This document shows, one piece after another, positions 22,996-33,875 of a stretch of DNA of 64,000 bases. This stretch comes from Dryas octopetala (lineage: Eukaryota > Streptophyta > Magnoliopsida > Rosales > Rosaceae): assembly GCA_963921425.1 (NCBI GenBank), contig OY992834.1, forward strand, positions 1,798,001 through 1,862,000, in the 5' to 3' direction. The notes below the pieces were generated by a model. That model did not search any database, was not told the DNA's origin, and was given only the letters and a program-made list of their open reading frames with translations. A program made the translations under genes and the position numbers. How positions within the stretch are numbered: the stretch's first letter is position 1; each line of letters opens with the position of its first letter.

Positions 22996-24582
22996 TGACC
23001 GTTTATATGTGACGTCATCGAGGGACTCCCGCGTAGTGGACTGGGCTAAACGGCCCAATAGAACTATGAACTTGGGGACATGGTCCATTAAAAAGAGGCT
23101 AACCTTTTGTTTTGTTTTTTTTTTTGTGTGATTCATTTCTTTATTCTTTTTTTTGTCATAATTTATTATTAGGCAACTAAAATTGGCTATTCATAGTACA
23201 TTTGCACTCCTATTTTGCTTCTTTTTTTTTTTGGTTAAACTTGAATCATACCATAAATTAGACAATTAACAAAAAGTGGTAGGAAATGCTATGTTCTTTT
23301 ATTCATTCCTATTGAAAAATTAGAAAGAAAAAAAAAAGGTAGTAGGTATCAAGTGTGTGTTTATTGTCTTTTTCAATCAACAATGTTATTTATTTCCCCT
23401 TCACAATGCATTTGGCCTTGGTTTTAGATAAATAGTTAAAATGATGACTATTTAATTAAATAGTAAATTGATTTTTTATTTATTTAATTCTTTACAAAAT
23501 TGATCCTTAAACTGAGATTTAGAAAATAAATTACTTCGATCATCGAATTATAATGTGAAATATGCTTAACAATAAATTCCTTATTTATATTTAAATGAGG
23601 TATCTTTCGTTAAAAGGGTATGTTGAATGAGTCAAAGGGTGTTCCTAATTAGGATTTTAATGGATTTTAAGTCCAACAAAATCTAGGTGTTTCAATTAGA
23701 ATTTTAATTGATTTCATAAAAATTTATGTGTTCCCAACTCAAATTTTAATAAATTCTGTAGAAATTCAGGTGTCTTAAAAAACTTATAGATTTCATTAAT
23801 TGGTGAATTTGGATGGATTTTGTTCACATAACAAATGTCATGATGGATTATATGAAATCTATGAAATATACAAACTCTTTTAATATCCATTAAAATCTCA
23901 ATTGGAGACACCCCTTACCTCTTATATTATTATTGGTCTCATCTAATGTAAAATAGTTGAAAAAAAAAATATAGATTCTAAAAGCAATTTAAATTTCTAT
24001 TTTCTAAAGCAATAACCTACTTGGTTCTAGTGTCAATGTTTCCCTTAAATTATATGTTGATTTCATCTTTATATTATCAAATACTAAAATATCATTACCA
24101 AACTAATGAAACTTATTCTTTCATTTGTTATGACTTATGAGGAGGTTTTAAATCTCAAATATTTAACTAATAAAAAATAAATAAATTTAAGGGGAATGCT
24201 AGCTATTGTTAGATTAATTTGAAGGGCAACGAATTTCACACTCTATTTTGTATTTTGGATCGTGAAAATCATCACCCTAATTGGACTTAAGGATTAATTT
24301 TCCTTTTTTTTTTTGTTGGAAAGATATAAAAAACTAAAAAATTAATGGAATACATAAAGAAAAAAGGTTATCAATTATTCTCATTAATCAGACAAAAAAA
24401 AAATCTCATTAAAATCGTATCTGCTACAGAAATATAGAGGCATAGATGGTATGCAACAACTGTCACAAGTAACTTTTGGTCAACGACACCAACCCCGGCG
24501 CATGCCAGCGCCATATTCATACTGCAAATCAGTTCTTTGCACCTTCAAAACCCACAGTGACCCATGACTAAACCTCCGCACC
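22996..24582. other. Intergenic between divergent HSP90 and glutaminyl cyclase genes
   Basis: Shared upstream region of two divergent genes. It holds an inverted-repeat element at 23635-23915, listed separately, and otherwise AT-rich DNA with several long T and A runs. Confidence 0.5.
23635..23915. mobile_element. MITE-like element with 35-bp terminal inverted repeats
   Basis: The left end AAGGGTGTTCCTAATTAGG then ATTTTAATGGATTTTA is matched by the reverse complement of the right end, AAGGGGTGTCTCCAATTGAG then ATTTTAATGGATATTA. Inside are two further partial copies of the same TTTTAATnnATTnnA pattern. It is about 280 bp and noncoding. I could not define a target duplication, so the superfamily is open. 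Confidence 0.5.
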
Positions 24583-27500
24583 ATGGCCTCCGGATCGCTT
24601 AGGAAGAAGCTCAACAAGCGATCGGACCACAGGCCTCACACTCCCATGGCTTCTCGGTCTAATTCCCGAAACTTGAGAAAAACCACTGTCATCCTCTCCG
24701 TTTTTCTCATTGCTGGCGTTTTTGTTCTTTTGGGCATTTCGTCGAACATTTGGAGCAACGGCAGATACACCGCAGTTTCCCCTGCAATTTACTCAATCGA
24801 GGTAGTCAATGAGTTCCCTCACGATCCCAACGCCTTCACCCAGGTAATCCTTTTTACTTGATTTTCAGATCTATATTTTGAATTATTTCGTTTTATGGGT
24901 ATTGTTCCTTTATGTTTAGGATTCATTGGGCTATTTCTTTTCAGGGTCTTCTTTATGCTGGCAATAATACCTTATTCGAGTCTACTGGTCTTTATGGGAA
25001 GGTGAGTTTGCCTCCTCTTTGTTTGTTTGCTTGTTTTAATATGTATTTTGTTTCTGTGATTCATCCTTTGAACTTTAATCTTTCTATTGTTTCAGTCATC
25101 AGTACGCAAGGTAGCTATTCAAACAGGGAAGGTAAAGTTTGTTTTTTGTTTCCTTTTGTTAGATTATTACATGTATTATTCTTGCTTCACATTCCAATTC
25201 GGTTGTTGCTTGTTCTTCATGTTAATTGATCTTCTCGATTTATAATTATCGGGTTAGCAAGTTTGATTCATACTTGTATGGACTTAGTTATATAGGTTTG
25301 AAGCTTAAACAATTAAGTGGCCTGGCAGACGTCAATTTGTTTGGGAAATTTCCAATCAGGTTATCTGTAATTCACGGGGATATCAATTTAATTGAATGCT
25401 TGATTGCTGTGACATTGCAAGGATCCAGATTGTTCAGACCTAAAACCATTATTGTTTTTGGTACGTACAGGTTGAGGCTCTTCAGAAGATGCATGCTTCT
25501 CACTTTGGGGAGGGATTAACTCTTCTTGGTGAAAGGTCTGTAAGGAAAATATGTTGAATTATGTATTTCATTGATTCCAACAATGCTAATATAGTCATTT
25601 ATATGTTCTTTTGTAGGCTATTCCAAGTAATTTGGTTGAAGAAATTTGGTTTCATATATGACCGAAATAATTTAAGCAAAGTTTGTGCTTTTCCTTTATT
25701 CCTTTCAAAATATCTTTTTTCTTTATATCATAATGTAATTTTCTTTCCCTAGCCGATTTACAAGGAAATGCAGTAAAGTTTAAATAGTGTTATTTTTTTA
25801 TCCTGCTTCTGAAATTTTAGGTTCAGTGCTTACACATTCAATTTTTCTGATGCTAGAATTAATTAGGTTCAATCAATTCTATTAAAGTTCGACCTTAGAT
25901 TGAGAATTGAAACTCTAATGCAATGTGGGTCCTGATCCATAATAATTGCTTGACTATTTGCTCAATGCAGTTTGAGAAGTTCACTCATCAGATGCATGAT
26001 GGTTGGGGCCTGGCTACTGATGGAAAAGTATTATTTGGAAGTGATGGCACGCAAATGTTGCACAAGATTGACCCTCAAACATTGAAAGGTTTCTTTTGTA
26101 TATGACATTAAATCCATATTTTTCTCCTGTGTGTTTCTATTTGTGTATAATTTCCACTTTTACTTTTCTTTTTTCTCGAGTTTTTTATTAAACTGTTGTT
26201 GCATCAGATCCTTGATATTCATGCTTCTGTTTGTCATAGTTGATAGTTGTAGAATTCATTCTCTACCTATATCTGAGACCTATTTGTCTCCTCCAAAGTA
26301 GTGATAGTTCAATTTTGCTGGTGATTTATGTTTTTGATGAAATTACGTTTCCTTATTGCATTAGTTGTGTCATATTTCATGCAGTTATTGACAAACATAT
26401 AGTCAAATACAAAGATCATGAAGTGCACAACCTCAATGAGTTGGAGTTTGTAAAAGGCGAAGTTTGGGCAAATGTTTATCAGGTCATTTTCTTCGCCATC
26501 ACATAATAAATCCATGTTTTGTTATTTTCTCTTTTGTTTAGTGGTGGATTCTGCGGCTTCTGATGGAAGCATTGGCATAAGACATGACTTCCTTATAGAA
26601 GTACCGGTTCTACATATGGATAATAGAAGCGATCATTTATAATTAGCAGATGGAAGAATACATATGTCTTGAAGGGCTTTATATTGCCCCTGGATTGGAT
26701 TCTTAAAGTTATGTATTTTCACTGTGTAGACAGACTGCATTGCTAGAATCTCGCATGAAGATGGTAGGGTGATTGGATGGATTCTCCTTCAAAATTTAAG
26801 GTTTTCGTGTTCATTTCCTTTTCCTTTATTTAGTTTTATATATAATTTCTTGAGTCCAATCATGAGACGTATCATGTTCTCTTCATTTTTTTTGGGAGTT
26901 TCATTCAGTGGCTTATGTTTTATTTTATGCCTTACAGGGAGAGCTTAGTAGCTTCTTGGAATCATGTAAGCCCTTGAACCAAAAACATATGTTATCTAGT
27001 TATTTCATTGGTGTTTTTTCTTTTAATCTTCCGATTGTAATGCAAAGTATGCTCTGTATGGTTCCTTGAAAGGTGAGGCAGTGTGAAAATTCTTGAGGAC
27101 AGACTTTCCATATTCATACTCTCTCATTCTTTTTCAGAATCAGATATCACAAATTAATCATTTACTTATTAGCAATTTTATTATCTTATATAGGGTATTG
27201 ATGTTCTAAATGGCATTGCATGGGACAGCGACAACAACCGCATTTTTGGTAAGCTCCAACAATTGGTGGCTTTCTCTAAAATCATATCATTTTGATTGTG
27301 CCCTACATTATCCTGATGGTGAATACAGCCTTGAAATAATTACCAGTATCAGGAAGAATGTATATACTCCTTTTGTTGGATAGGATTGATTGAGATAATT
27401 CACTAACTGAGTTATGGATATTGGGAGCTAGGTATAAGAATTGTGTTTCGTCAGTCTCCCCCCACATGGCTATTGCTTTTGCTTGAGCAGGACTGTCTTC

Positions 27501-28060
27501 TACCTATCTCCATCCAAGTTTCTTTATTTTTCTTATTTTGCAGTCTTAAAAATGAAGGCTTCCGAAACCACTTGTCTATAGGTGGTTTGTACTCCATCAT
27601 CTTACTACCCTTGTCCAACAATTTCTTTTAAACATTTGGTTCTTAATATATTTCCCAAGTAAACTCCTTTGTTATGGCCAATGAGCTTACTCAGTATTGC
27701 TCTCCAGAGATTGGTCTCCTATTATTTCTTTTTTTTTTTTTTTAATTGTGATCAACTTTCTTTTTCTTGGACCTTCTTAATTGCTTTTCTCTTTCCTTGC
27801 TTCTTACTATGCATATGAACGACAATTATTCTTTTCTATGCTATCAGTCACATTTGAGAATCACGCTTCATCTAATGGTTGGTTTTTTGTTTATGGGGGT
27901 TGTCGTATAGTCTTGTTCTGTATGTATTAACCCATATGTGTTGGCAGTTACTGGAAAACTATGGCCGAAGCTTTATGAGATCAAACTACATCAAATAAAG
28001 AAACAGTTCAAGGATGGAGCCATTGAGAAGCTATGCCTGCGGAAGCCATTCTTTTTTTGA
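24583..28060 (+). CDS. QCT: Glutaminyl-peptide cyclotransferase, plant type
   Basis: Eleven exons: 24583-24843, 24945-25001, 25096-25131, 25471-25535, 25617-25680, 25971-26088, 26385-26482, 26730-26800, 26938-26965, 27194-27248 and 27948-28060. They give 321 aa with consistent phases. A basic N-terminus and a hydrophobic segment at about 34-53 indicate a signal anchor to the secretory pathway. The rest matches plant and bacterial beta-propeller glutaminyl cyclases, with EVVNEFPHDPNAFTQGLLY, TFESTGLYG-like LFESTGLYGKSSVRKV, FTHQMHDGWGLATDG and LNELEFVKGEVWANVYQTDCIARI. The enzyme turns N-terminal Gln into pyroglutamate on secreted proteins. The ending VTGKLWPKLYEIKL is the family's usual C-terminus. 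It lies close to BCH genes, as QC does in Arabidopsis. The fold is unrelated to animal zinc QCs. Confidence 0.95.
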
Positions 28061-28319
28061 AGCATTAAACATATATTGAAGATCTGGGCACTCTGCGCTG
28101 TAACTTATAAGGCTGGGCAGGACATACATCCAATGGGATTTTTTAATTTTCATTGTCATCTACATTAATTTTGTAATTTCAGCCAGTCAGAGAAAGGTAC
28201 GGAGATCAGTTGGAGTCTTGGAGAATTTCCGTGCAAGTTGTAAGATTCTGCAAAAGCAAGAAAGAGAAGCTTTCTTTTTTGGCCATGAAGAAATAGAAGC
28301 CTTTAATCTGCTAGTATAC

Positions 28320-28363
28320 GAACAATTTGCTGTAACAGAAAAAAAAAAAAAAAGGAACAATTT
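28320..28363 (+). repeat. Poly(A) micro-insertion with 9-bp direct repeat
   Basis: GAACAATTT at 28320-28328 and 28355-28363 encloses GCTGTAACAG then about A15 and G. Confidence 0.5.
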
Positions 28364-28937
28364 CAAAGTTATTGGAATTTCAAGTCTCCGTGACATACAT
28401 TAATTAAAAAGTTAAGCTCTCTCTATCTATTTGTTGTGTGCGTGGTGTCTCTCAATCTCACAATCATATTTGTGCTTGTGAATGGCCGTTATATCCTAAA
28501 ATCTGCCTGCGCCTCCACTTTGTCACAACTGGAAGCTAGCCAACTCTACCTTGGCGATTTTCCCCTTGTCAACTGCTTAGTAAAGGGAAGAGCTTCTCAG
28601 TTCTTACTTCTTAGCCAAAAAAAAAAAAAAAAAGTACGTATGTCGTTTTATTGGGCTGGTGGGAAATTATCCTTCTTTTTTTTTTTCTTTCTGAAGGGTG
28701 GAAGATTATCTATTTGATCTGTTGAGAAGGAATGCTGATCTTCCGCACCAAATCCGTACCCATTTTCCCGCTACTCCCGCTAGTTAGTTGGAACCTAAAG
28801 ATTTGAATTTTACCGGAGCGATATGTGGAGCTAACCCAACTTCCTTAGTTATAGCTCTTTCTGCTCAACAGTCGACACCCCATTAGCCATGACTCTGCTA
28901 TTTGCTAAGCTTTGTTTCCACTTCCTTTGTTACACAG

Positions 28938-28959
28938 CTCTCTCTCTCTCTCTCTCTCT
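28938..28959 (+). repeat. (CT)n microsatellite in RLK 5' leader
   Basis: An uninterrupted run of about eleven CT units ending five bases before the ATG of the RLK gene. CT-rich leaders are common in plant genes. Confidence 0.85.
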
Positions 28960-28964
28960 AGAAC

Positions 28965-31038
28965 ATGTCCTCCAATGGATTGTCTCTCAAGCAAAAGCTC
29001 TTGAAGCCAACCTCATTTTTTGGTGTCAAGTTATGGGTTTTGCTTGTAATCTTCATTGTTTTCTTCACAATTCTCACTCTTATCCTCGCGGGGCTCTATG
29101 TCATCCATTACCGTCGCCGAAAATCCTACAAAACCCCTTTTTGTTTTCCAATTCCCATTGCTCCCAAAACTTCCCACAATGCTTATAGTAACTCATCCCT
29201 TGATCGGAGGCTGCTTTCGCTTAACATTCCGGAAATTGAGATGAACAGTGTGAAGCTGCAGGTGTTTTCTGACCAGTTGTCCACTACTCGGGCTAGTGGG
29301 AGAACCCAAATTAGTAATGGGTCGGACTTGGAATCGGTTTCCAGGTACTCTCCAATGGTTAAGAATGTGTGGAGGGGCAACAAGTTTAGTCTGCAGGAGC
29401 TTGAGGTAGCAACAAATGGGTTTGCCAAAGAAAATTTGATTGGCAATGGGGATTATGGAATTGTCTATCTTGGGGTTCTGTTGGATAATACGCGTGTGGC
29501 AGTGAAGAGGCTAGTGAGTGACAGGTATCCAATTTACTGAATCTATATGTATTTTGGGATTGATAGGCTACTAAGAAAAGTATGCTCGAAAACCCAATTT
29601 TGTTTTTCATTTCTTTCATCAATCTTTAAATTATATGAATAGAAAAGTAACTCATGATAAAAAAATTTACAGTTGCCAAGTCGAGGACTTCATACCAGAA
29701 ATGGAGGCAATTGGGCATGTGAGACACAAAAATCTTGTCAAATTGCTTGGATACCATATTGAAAGTGCGTACAGGTATTGATCAGTTTTCATATTTCTAC
29801 AATATATTTTAACTTTCTGTTGATTTAAATAAATATTATGAGAATTTTTACTTGCTGACAAATTTTGATGTTCAAACGGCTGATCTGATTTTCATTCATA
29901 CTAGATTGCTTGTACATGAGTATGTAGATAACAAAAATCTGCATCATTGGCTTCATCTATGCTCCAGACAGCTCAGCCCTCTAACATGGAGCATCCGGAT
30001 TAACATAATCCAAGGAATAGCAAAAGGGTGAGATCGTCGGATTTATCAAATTTTTCATTTAGATGAATTTGTGCTTGTATAATTTGAAGTGAATATGTTT
30101 CTGCAGATTGGCCTACCTTCATGAGGATATTGAACCAAAAATTTTGCATAGAAGCCTAATATCTATCAATGTACTGCTTGATCACCAATGGAATCCTAAG
30201 ATCTCAGATTTTGGCCTTGCTAAGCTCTTTGGTCCTGCCTGGGGAATCACTATAATGGAATCATTAGGGTCTGTTTCCTCTCTAGCAAAAAATTGTTATA
30301 TACATGCTTGCTGATCATTTTCATTATTGGGATATATCAAATGGGATTCTTGATGATATCCTTCTCATTCTAAAATTGCATGAATATGAATTTCCAGCTA
30401 TTTTGCTCCAGAATTTGCTTCTCCTGGTGCTTTTACTGAGAAGTCCGATGTTTATTGCTTTGGAGTACTTATCATGGAGATCATATCCGGGAGGACCCCT
30501 GTGGATCGCAGTCAACCCCTAGTATGAATTCCTCATTTGAAACATTTGAGTCATTTTTCATGTTGTTCAACCTTTAATACTTGAGTAATGACTCCTGAAT
30601 TGCAGCCACATCTGGTGGACTGGTTAAAGTCAATGGTTGGCAATCAAAAAATTGCTGATGTGGTGGATCCCAAATTGCCAGAGAAGCCTTCTTTAAAGGA
30701 ACTCAAAAGGGTACTTTTGGTTGCTCTTCGTTGTGTTGATCCTGATTCAGAACATAGGCCTAGAATGGGAGATGTTATCCACATGCTTGAGCCCAGTGAC
30801 TTGCTACTCTGTGATGTAAGAACAAGTGCTTTTTTTGTTCTTAACATTAGCCCAAATTCACATTCTCTCTGTTATTTTCTTTTCTCTCCATAACTTCTGA
30901 CTCTGATCATATGTTTCATTTTTCTAAATGACTTGCATGTATATTATTATCCCTACAATGAAGAAGGATCATCATTGGCTCAAGAGAGAGACTTCTCCTT
31001 GTATTTTCCGGCAAGAGAGCTTCTGCAAGAACAGGTGA
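28965..31038 (+). CDS. Receptor-like kinase (At1g01540-type), probable pseudokinase
   Basis: Seven exons: 28965-29524, 29673-29774, 29905-30027, 30107-30268, 30398-30521, 30606-30815 and 30964-31038 (acceptor could be 3 bp later). They give 451 aa in frame. There is no ectodomain: one membrane segment (about 22-47), a juxtamembrane region, then the kinase. The Gly loop is GNGDYG (160-165) and the ATP Lys is K181 in VAVK. The catalytic loop reads HRS at 276-278 instead of HRD, so the catalytic Asp is lost, while Asn283 and DFG (296-298) remain. The activation segment [14 protein letters not shown] is also unlike the family's TRVMGTFG. Substrate helices [20 protein letters not shown] and [12 protein letters not shown] are good. 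Expected to act, if at all, as a scaffold. The C-terminal tail after LLLCD diverges from family members. Confidence 0.85.
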
Positions 31039-31387
31039 GGGTCCCCTTTGAAGCACAGAAGTAGGTAAAGCAGAAGCAAAACCACTACCAGAAAATTGTG
31101 CTTTAAGTTCAACTAATAATCATGTAACTCTCTCGTATTCTTATTCAATATAAAACTTGGACAACTTTTTTCCTTTTATTCTGTATCTCAATTCTCAACA
31201 ATTTTATTTTTTATTTATTTTACTCCCCATCCCCATGAATATGAAATAGTATTAATCCTGATTCTAGTCTCCCTATTATATATTTTTCATTAATCCTTGA
31301 TAAATTTGACAAAATGGAAGCCTCCCTTTCTAGTCGTCCACTCCATTACTGTGGAATCAAATTAATTTTTGCGGAGACTATTTGGTA

Positions 31388-31593
31388 ATGAGCATGCATA
31401 GCCTACAGAAAACAAGAAATCTTCCAGAAGTACTTTCATTTTATTGACATTCAGACTTGAACATTGCTGAAACTTACGATCCTACCTTTCATTTCTGCAT
31501 CAAAATTCCCATATAGTCAATACAATCAGAAGAAGGGGGTACTTGCAGAACAAGTCACCAACCAAACATTTTCAATGCCCAACCTATAGAAAT
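31388..31593 (-). pseudogene. Relic of polygalacturonase 3' end
   Basis: On the minus strand about 20 codons read GIENVWLVTCSASTPFF and then stop (TGA at 31526-31528). The intact gene ends AIENVKLKTCSAGTPFF. The following 140 bp also match the downstream flank of the intact gene at 36201-36350 (GCCTACAGAAAA, TTTTATTGACATTCA, CATTTCTGC shared). All upstream exons are missing, so this is a truncated duplicate. Confidence 0.85.
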
Positions 31594-32353
31594 CAGATAT
31601 GGAATACGAATAATGAAGGGAAAGAAGTTACTGACTTAGTTACAGCACGTGTAGGTGCGATCATTAATTATAAAAAAGTACATTTACTGACAACTGACAA
31701 GGATCGATGGATATCATGGTTCATGGATGGTTATAAAATTAAACAGGTGTAAATTAATGACCGGATATGAAGATGCAAATTAGAATCAATTAAAATGGTG
31801 GTTAGGGGTCATGAATTGAAGATGGTGCTTGTTGTAAATTATGCTAGGTGCATGTAACTCATTTTGATAAAGAAGCTAATTAATTTAAGACCAGCAATTA
31901 ATACTGCTCTGCATGCTCTATAAATTAAGCCACTCCACTCCACTCAAACCCTTCAACCTCCACACCACGCTACCACCTTACAGATTAGAATTACGGGTAT
32001 CTAATTAACTAGAGCTAGCTTGCTAATCAAAATAGGAATCAAAGCTGCAGGTTGATCACGAAACAACGTACATATAATTAAAGCAAACAGAAATTACTGT
32101 CTGCAAAAAGCCATAAACATCGTCCTAGCTTGGTAGTCGTGGGTCATATATAATTCATGAAGGTGGTGGTTGCCTGGTTGGAGGAGGATTGATGAAAAGA
32201 TGGAGTTGGTGTAAATACATGCCTGCCTACCCGGAAAACATCTATAAAATGAACCCACTCCACCACTACTAGTCCGGCCACTCCCCTCAACTCAGCTCTC
32301 TCTCCCTCCAAAGATGTCCATGTCTTTCTTGTTGTAGATCAGATCTTTTTTTT

Positions 32354-32486
32354 GCAGAAAAATGTGACACATGTGATTTACATTTCATTCCCAAAACTTC
32401 CAGTACAATTGTACTGGAAGTTTTGGGAATGAAACTTATTTTTGGAAATAAATTGTAAATGACATGTGTAACATTTTCCTGAAAAA
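32354..32486. repeat. Inverted repeat with a perfect 52-bp palindrome
   Basis: Bases 32383-32434 read the same on both strands with no spacer, centred between 32408 and 32409. The arms continue outward. Left GACACATGTGATTTACA pairs with the reverse complement of the right, TACACATGTCATTTACA, but the right arm has about 26 extra bases (32435-32460). The whole is a snap-back structure of about 130 bp, probably a MITE or a fold-back insertion. Confidence 0.85.
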
Positions 32487-33875
32487 AATTGATATGTAAA
32501 TAAAGTTTTTGTTAATAATCTTACTATAAAATTTAATATATGAATTAATATAATTTTCTTATAAATGTTATTGCGTGGCGTATGTGTCACATCACTAAAC
32601 TTAGTTTTTGAAGTCAATGTTGGACAGGCTTACAAATTAAACCCCAACTATGGATTGTATAGTATATGATTCCCTTGTGTATATGACTATATGTAGTCAT
32701 AAACCCTATATATATAGGACCGTTAAACTTTTGAACGTTTGTGCAAGGTGCCATGAGAGATTGTGTGTGTTCTGTGAAATTCAGATTGCAAAATCAGATT
32801 TTGTAGTTTGCTAGCTATAAACCTTATTTCATATCATATGATCGATAAAGTAACATCTATTTTCAGCCATGACACCAACATGTGTTGTCCTAATCATCAT
32901 TTCATATCATATCAAGTCAATGTTGGACATGACTATGGATTGTATAGTTAATTCTGAAATATTTCTGCCTAATACAAATTATTAAGCTCTTATGATAATT
33001 TTGCTCCCATTAAAGGCAAATTAGTTCATGTGACATATTGTACATTGTTAGTTTATCAACCAGTCAATTAAAGTTTTCTCACCTCATCCTTATCACCTCT
33101 TTTGACGTGGTTCCATCAATTCTTCTGATCATGTAGCATCACATTAACTCGCTTATGATGCCGTTTTATGTAAAGTTACATTTTAACTATCTACTTGTGG
33201 CTTACATAAATCAACACCGATCCCTTTCTTTTATAAGCTAATCCTATTTGGAATGAATTCTTCGTTTTTTTACTGCCTTTATTATCATTTTGTTGTGATA
33301 ATGTTACACCCTTTTTGTTGGGCTTACTTGTACGTGTATAAGGAGGGGATGTAGAAGATGATGATGTTAGGTTAATTTTGGTGTTGAAACTGTTTCAGTG
33401 GAAGAAGACTCATGAGGATATGAAGATGAACTGCAGACTATTTGACAGTCGTCCATTCTTATTCATTGTAATTTACTAATTAATTTGCAGACTCTGTCTC
33501 TCTTTTATTCTCCCTAAGTATAAGAGTGACTTGCACTTGTTTTCTTTTTATTGTTAAACTTAATTTATGGAGACCAATATGAAATTAAAAATCGATGGAT
33601 TTTGAATTTGTTAGATTGTCTTTTACAAAAAATATGTTGATATGATGTACCACATTTGATTAAGATAGTTTTAAATTTGAGACACGTATACTTTTCCCTA
33701 ATCCTAAAATTTTGGACTTATTAATGAAGAAAATAGAGCTAAGGGGACTTTATGCGATGATGACCGGATCAGGATGGGCCTGGCGGAAGTTAATCGGATG
33801 CTCTAGCAGTTTTTAGTATAAGTTAGTAATATACCTTCGTCTCTCTGAACCTCACCTATTCGCCCAACTACTTCC

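Larger units (their letters stand above)
28061..28964. other. Intergenic, glutaminyl cyclase 3' region to RLK leader
   Basis: The first about 350 bp look like 3' untranslated sequence of the glutaminyl cyclase gene. It contains a poly(A) micro-insertion at 28320-28363 and a further A17 run near 28617. No gene seen. Confidence 0.5.
31039..33875. other. Long noncoding interval, RLK to BCH copy 1
   Basis: It holds a polygalacturonase relic (31388-31593), a palindromic inverted repeat (32354-32486), and two TATA-like sites each followed by a CCACTCCAC motif: TATAAAT at 31919-31925 and TATAAAA at 32243-32249. The second is followed by a pyrimidine-rich leader-like stretch and a short ATG frame of seven codons. 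This could be a noncoding transcript start or a dead gene. Nothing more is supported. Confidence 0.45.

Noticed and set aside
28187-28403. Small frames on both strands after the glutaminyl cyclase stop
   Set aside because: They contain the poly(A) micro-insertion and lie in the 3' untranslated region.
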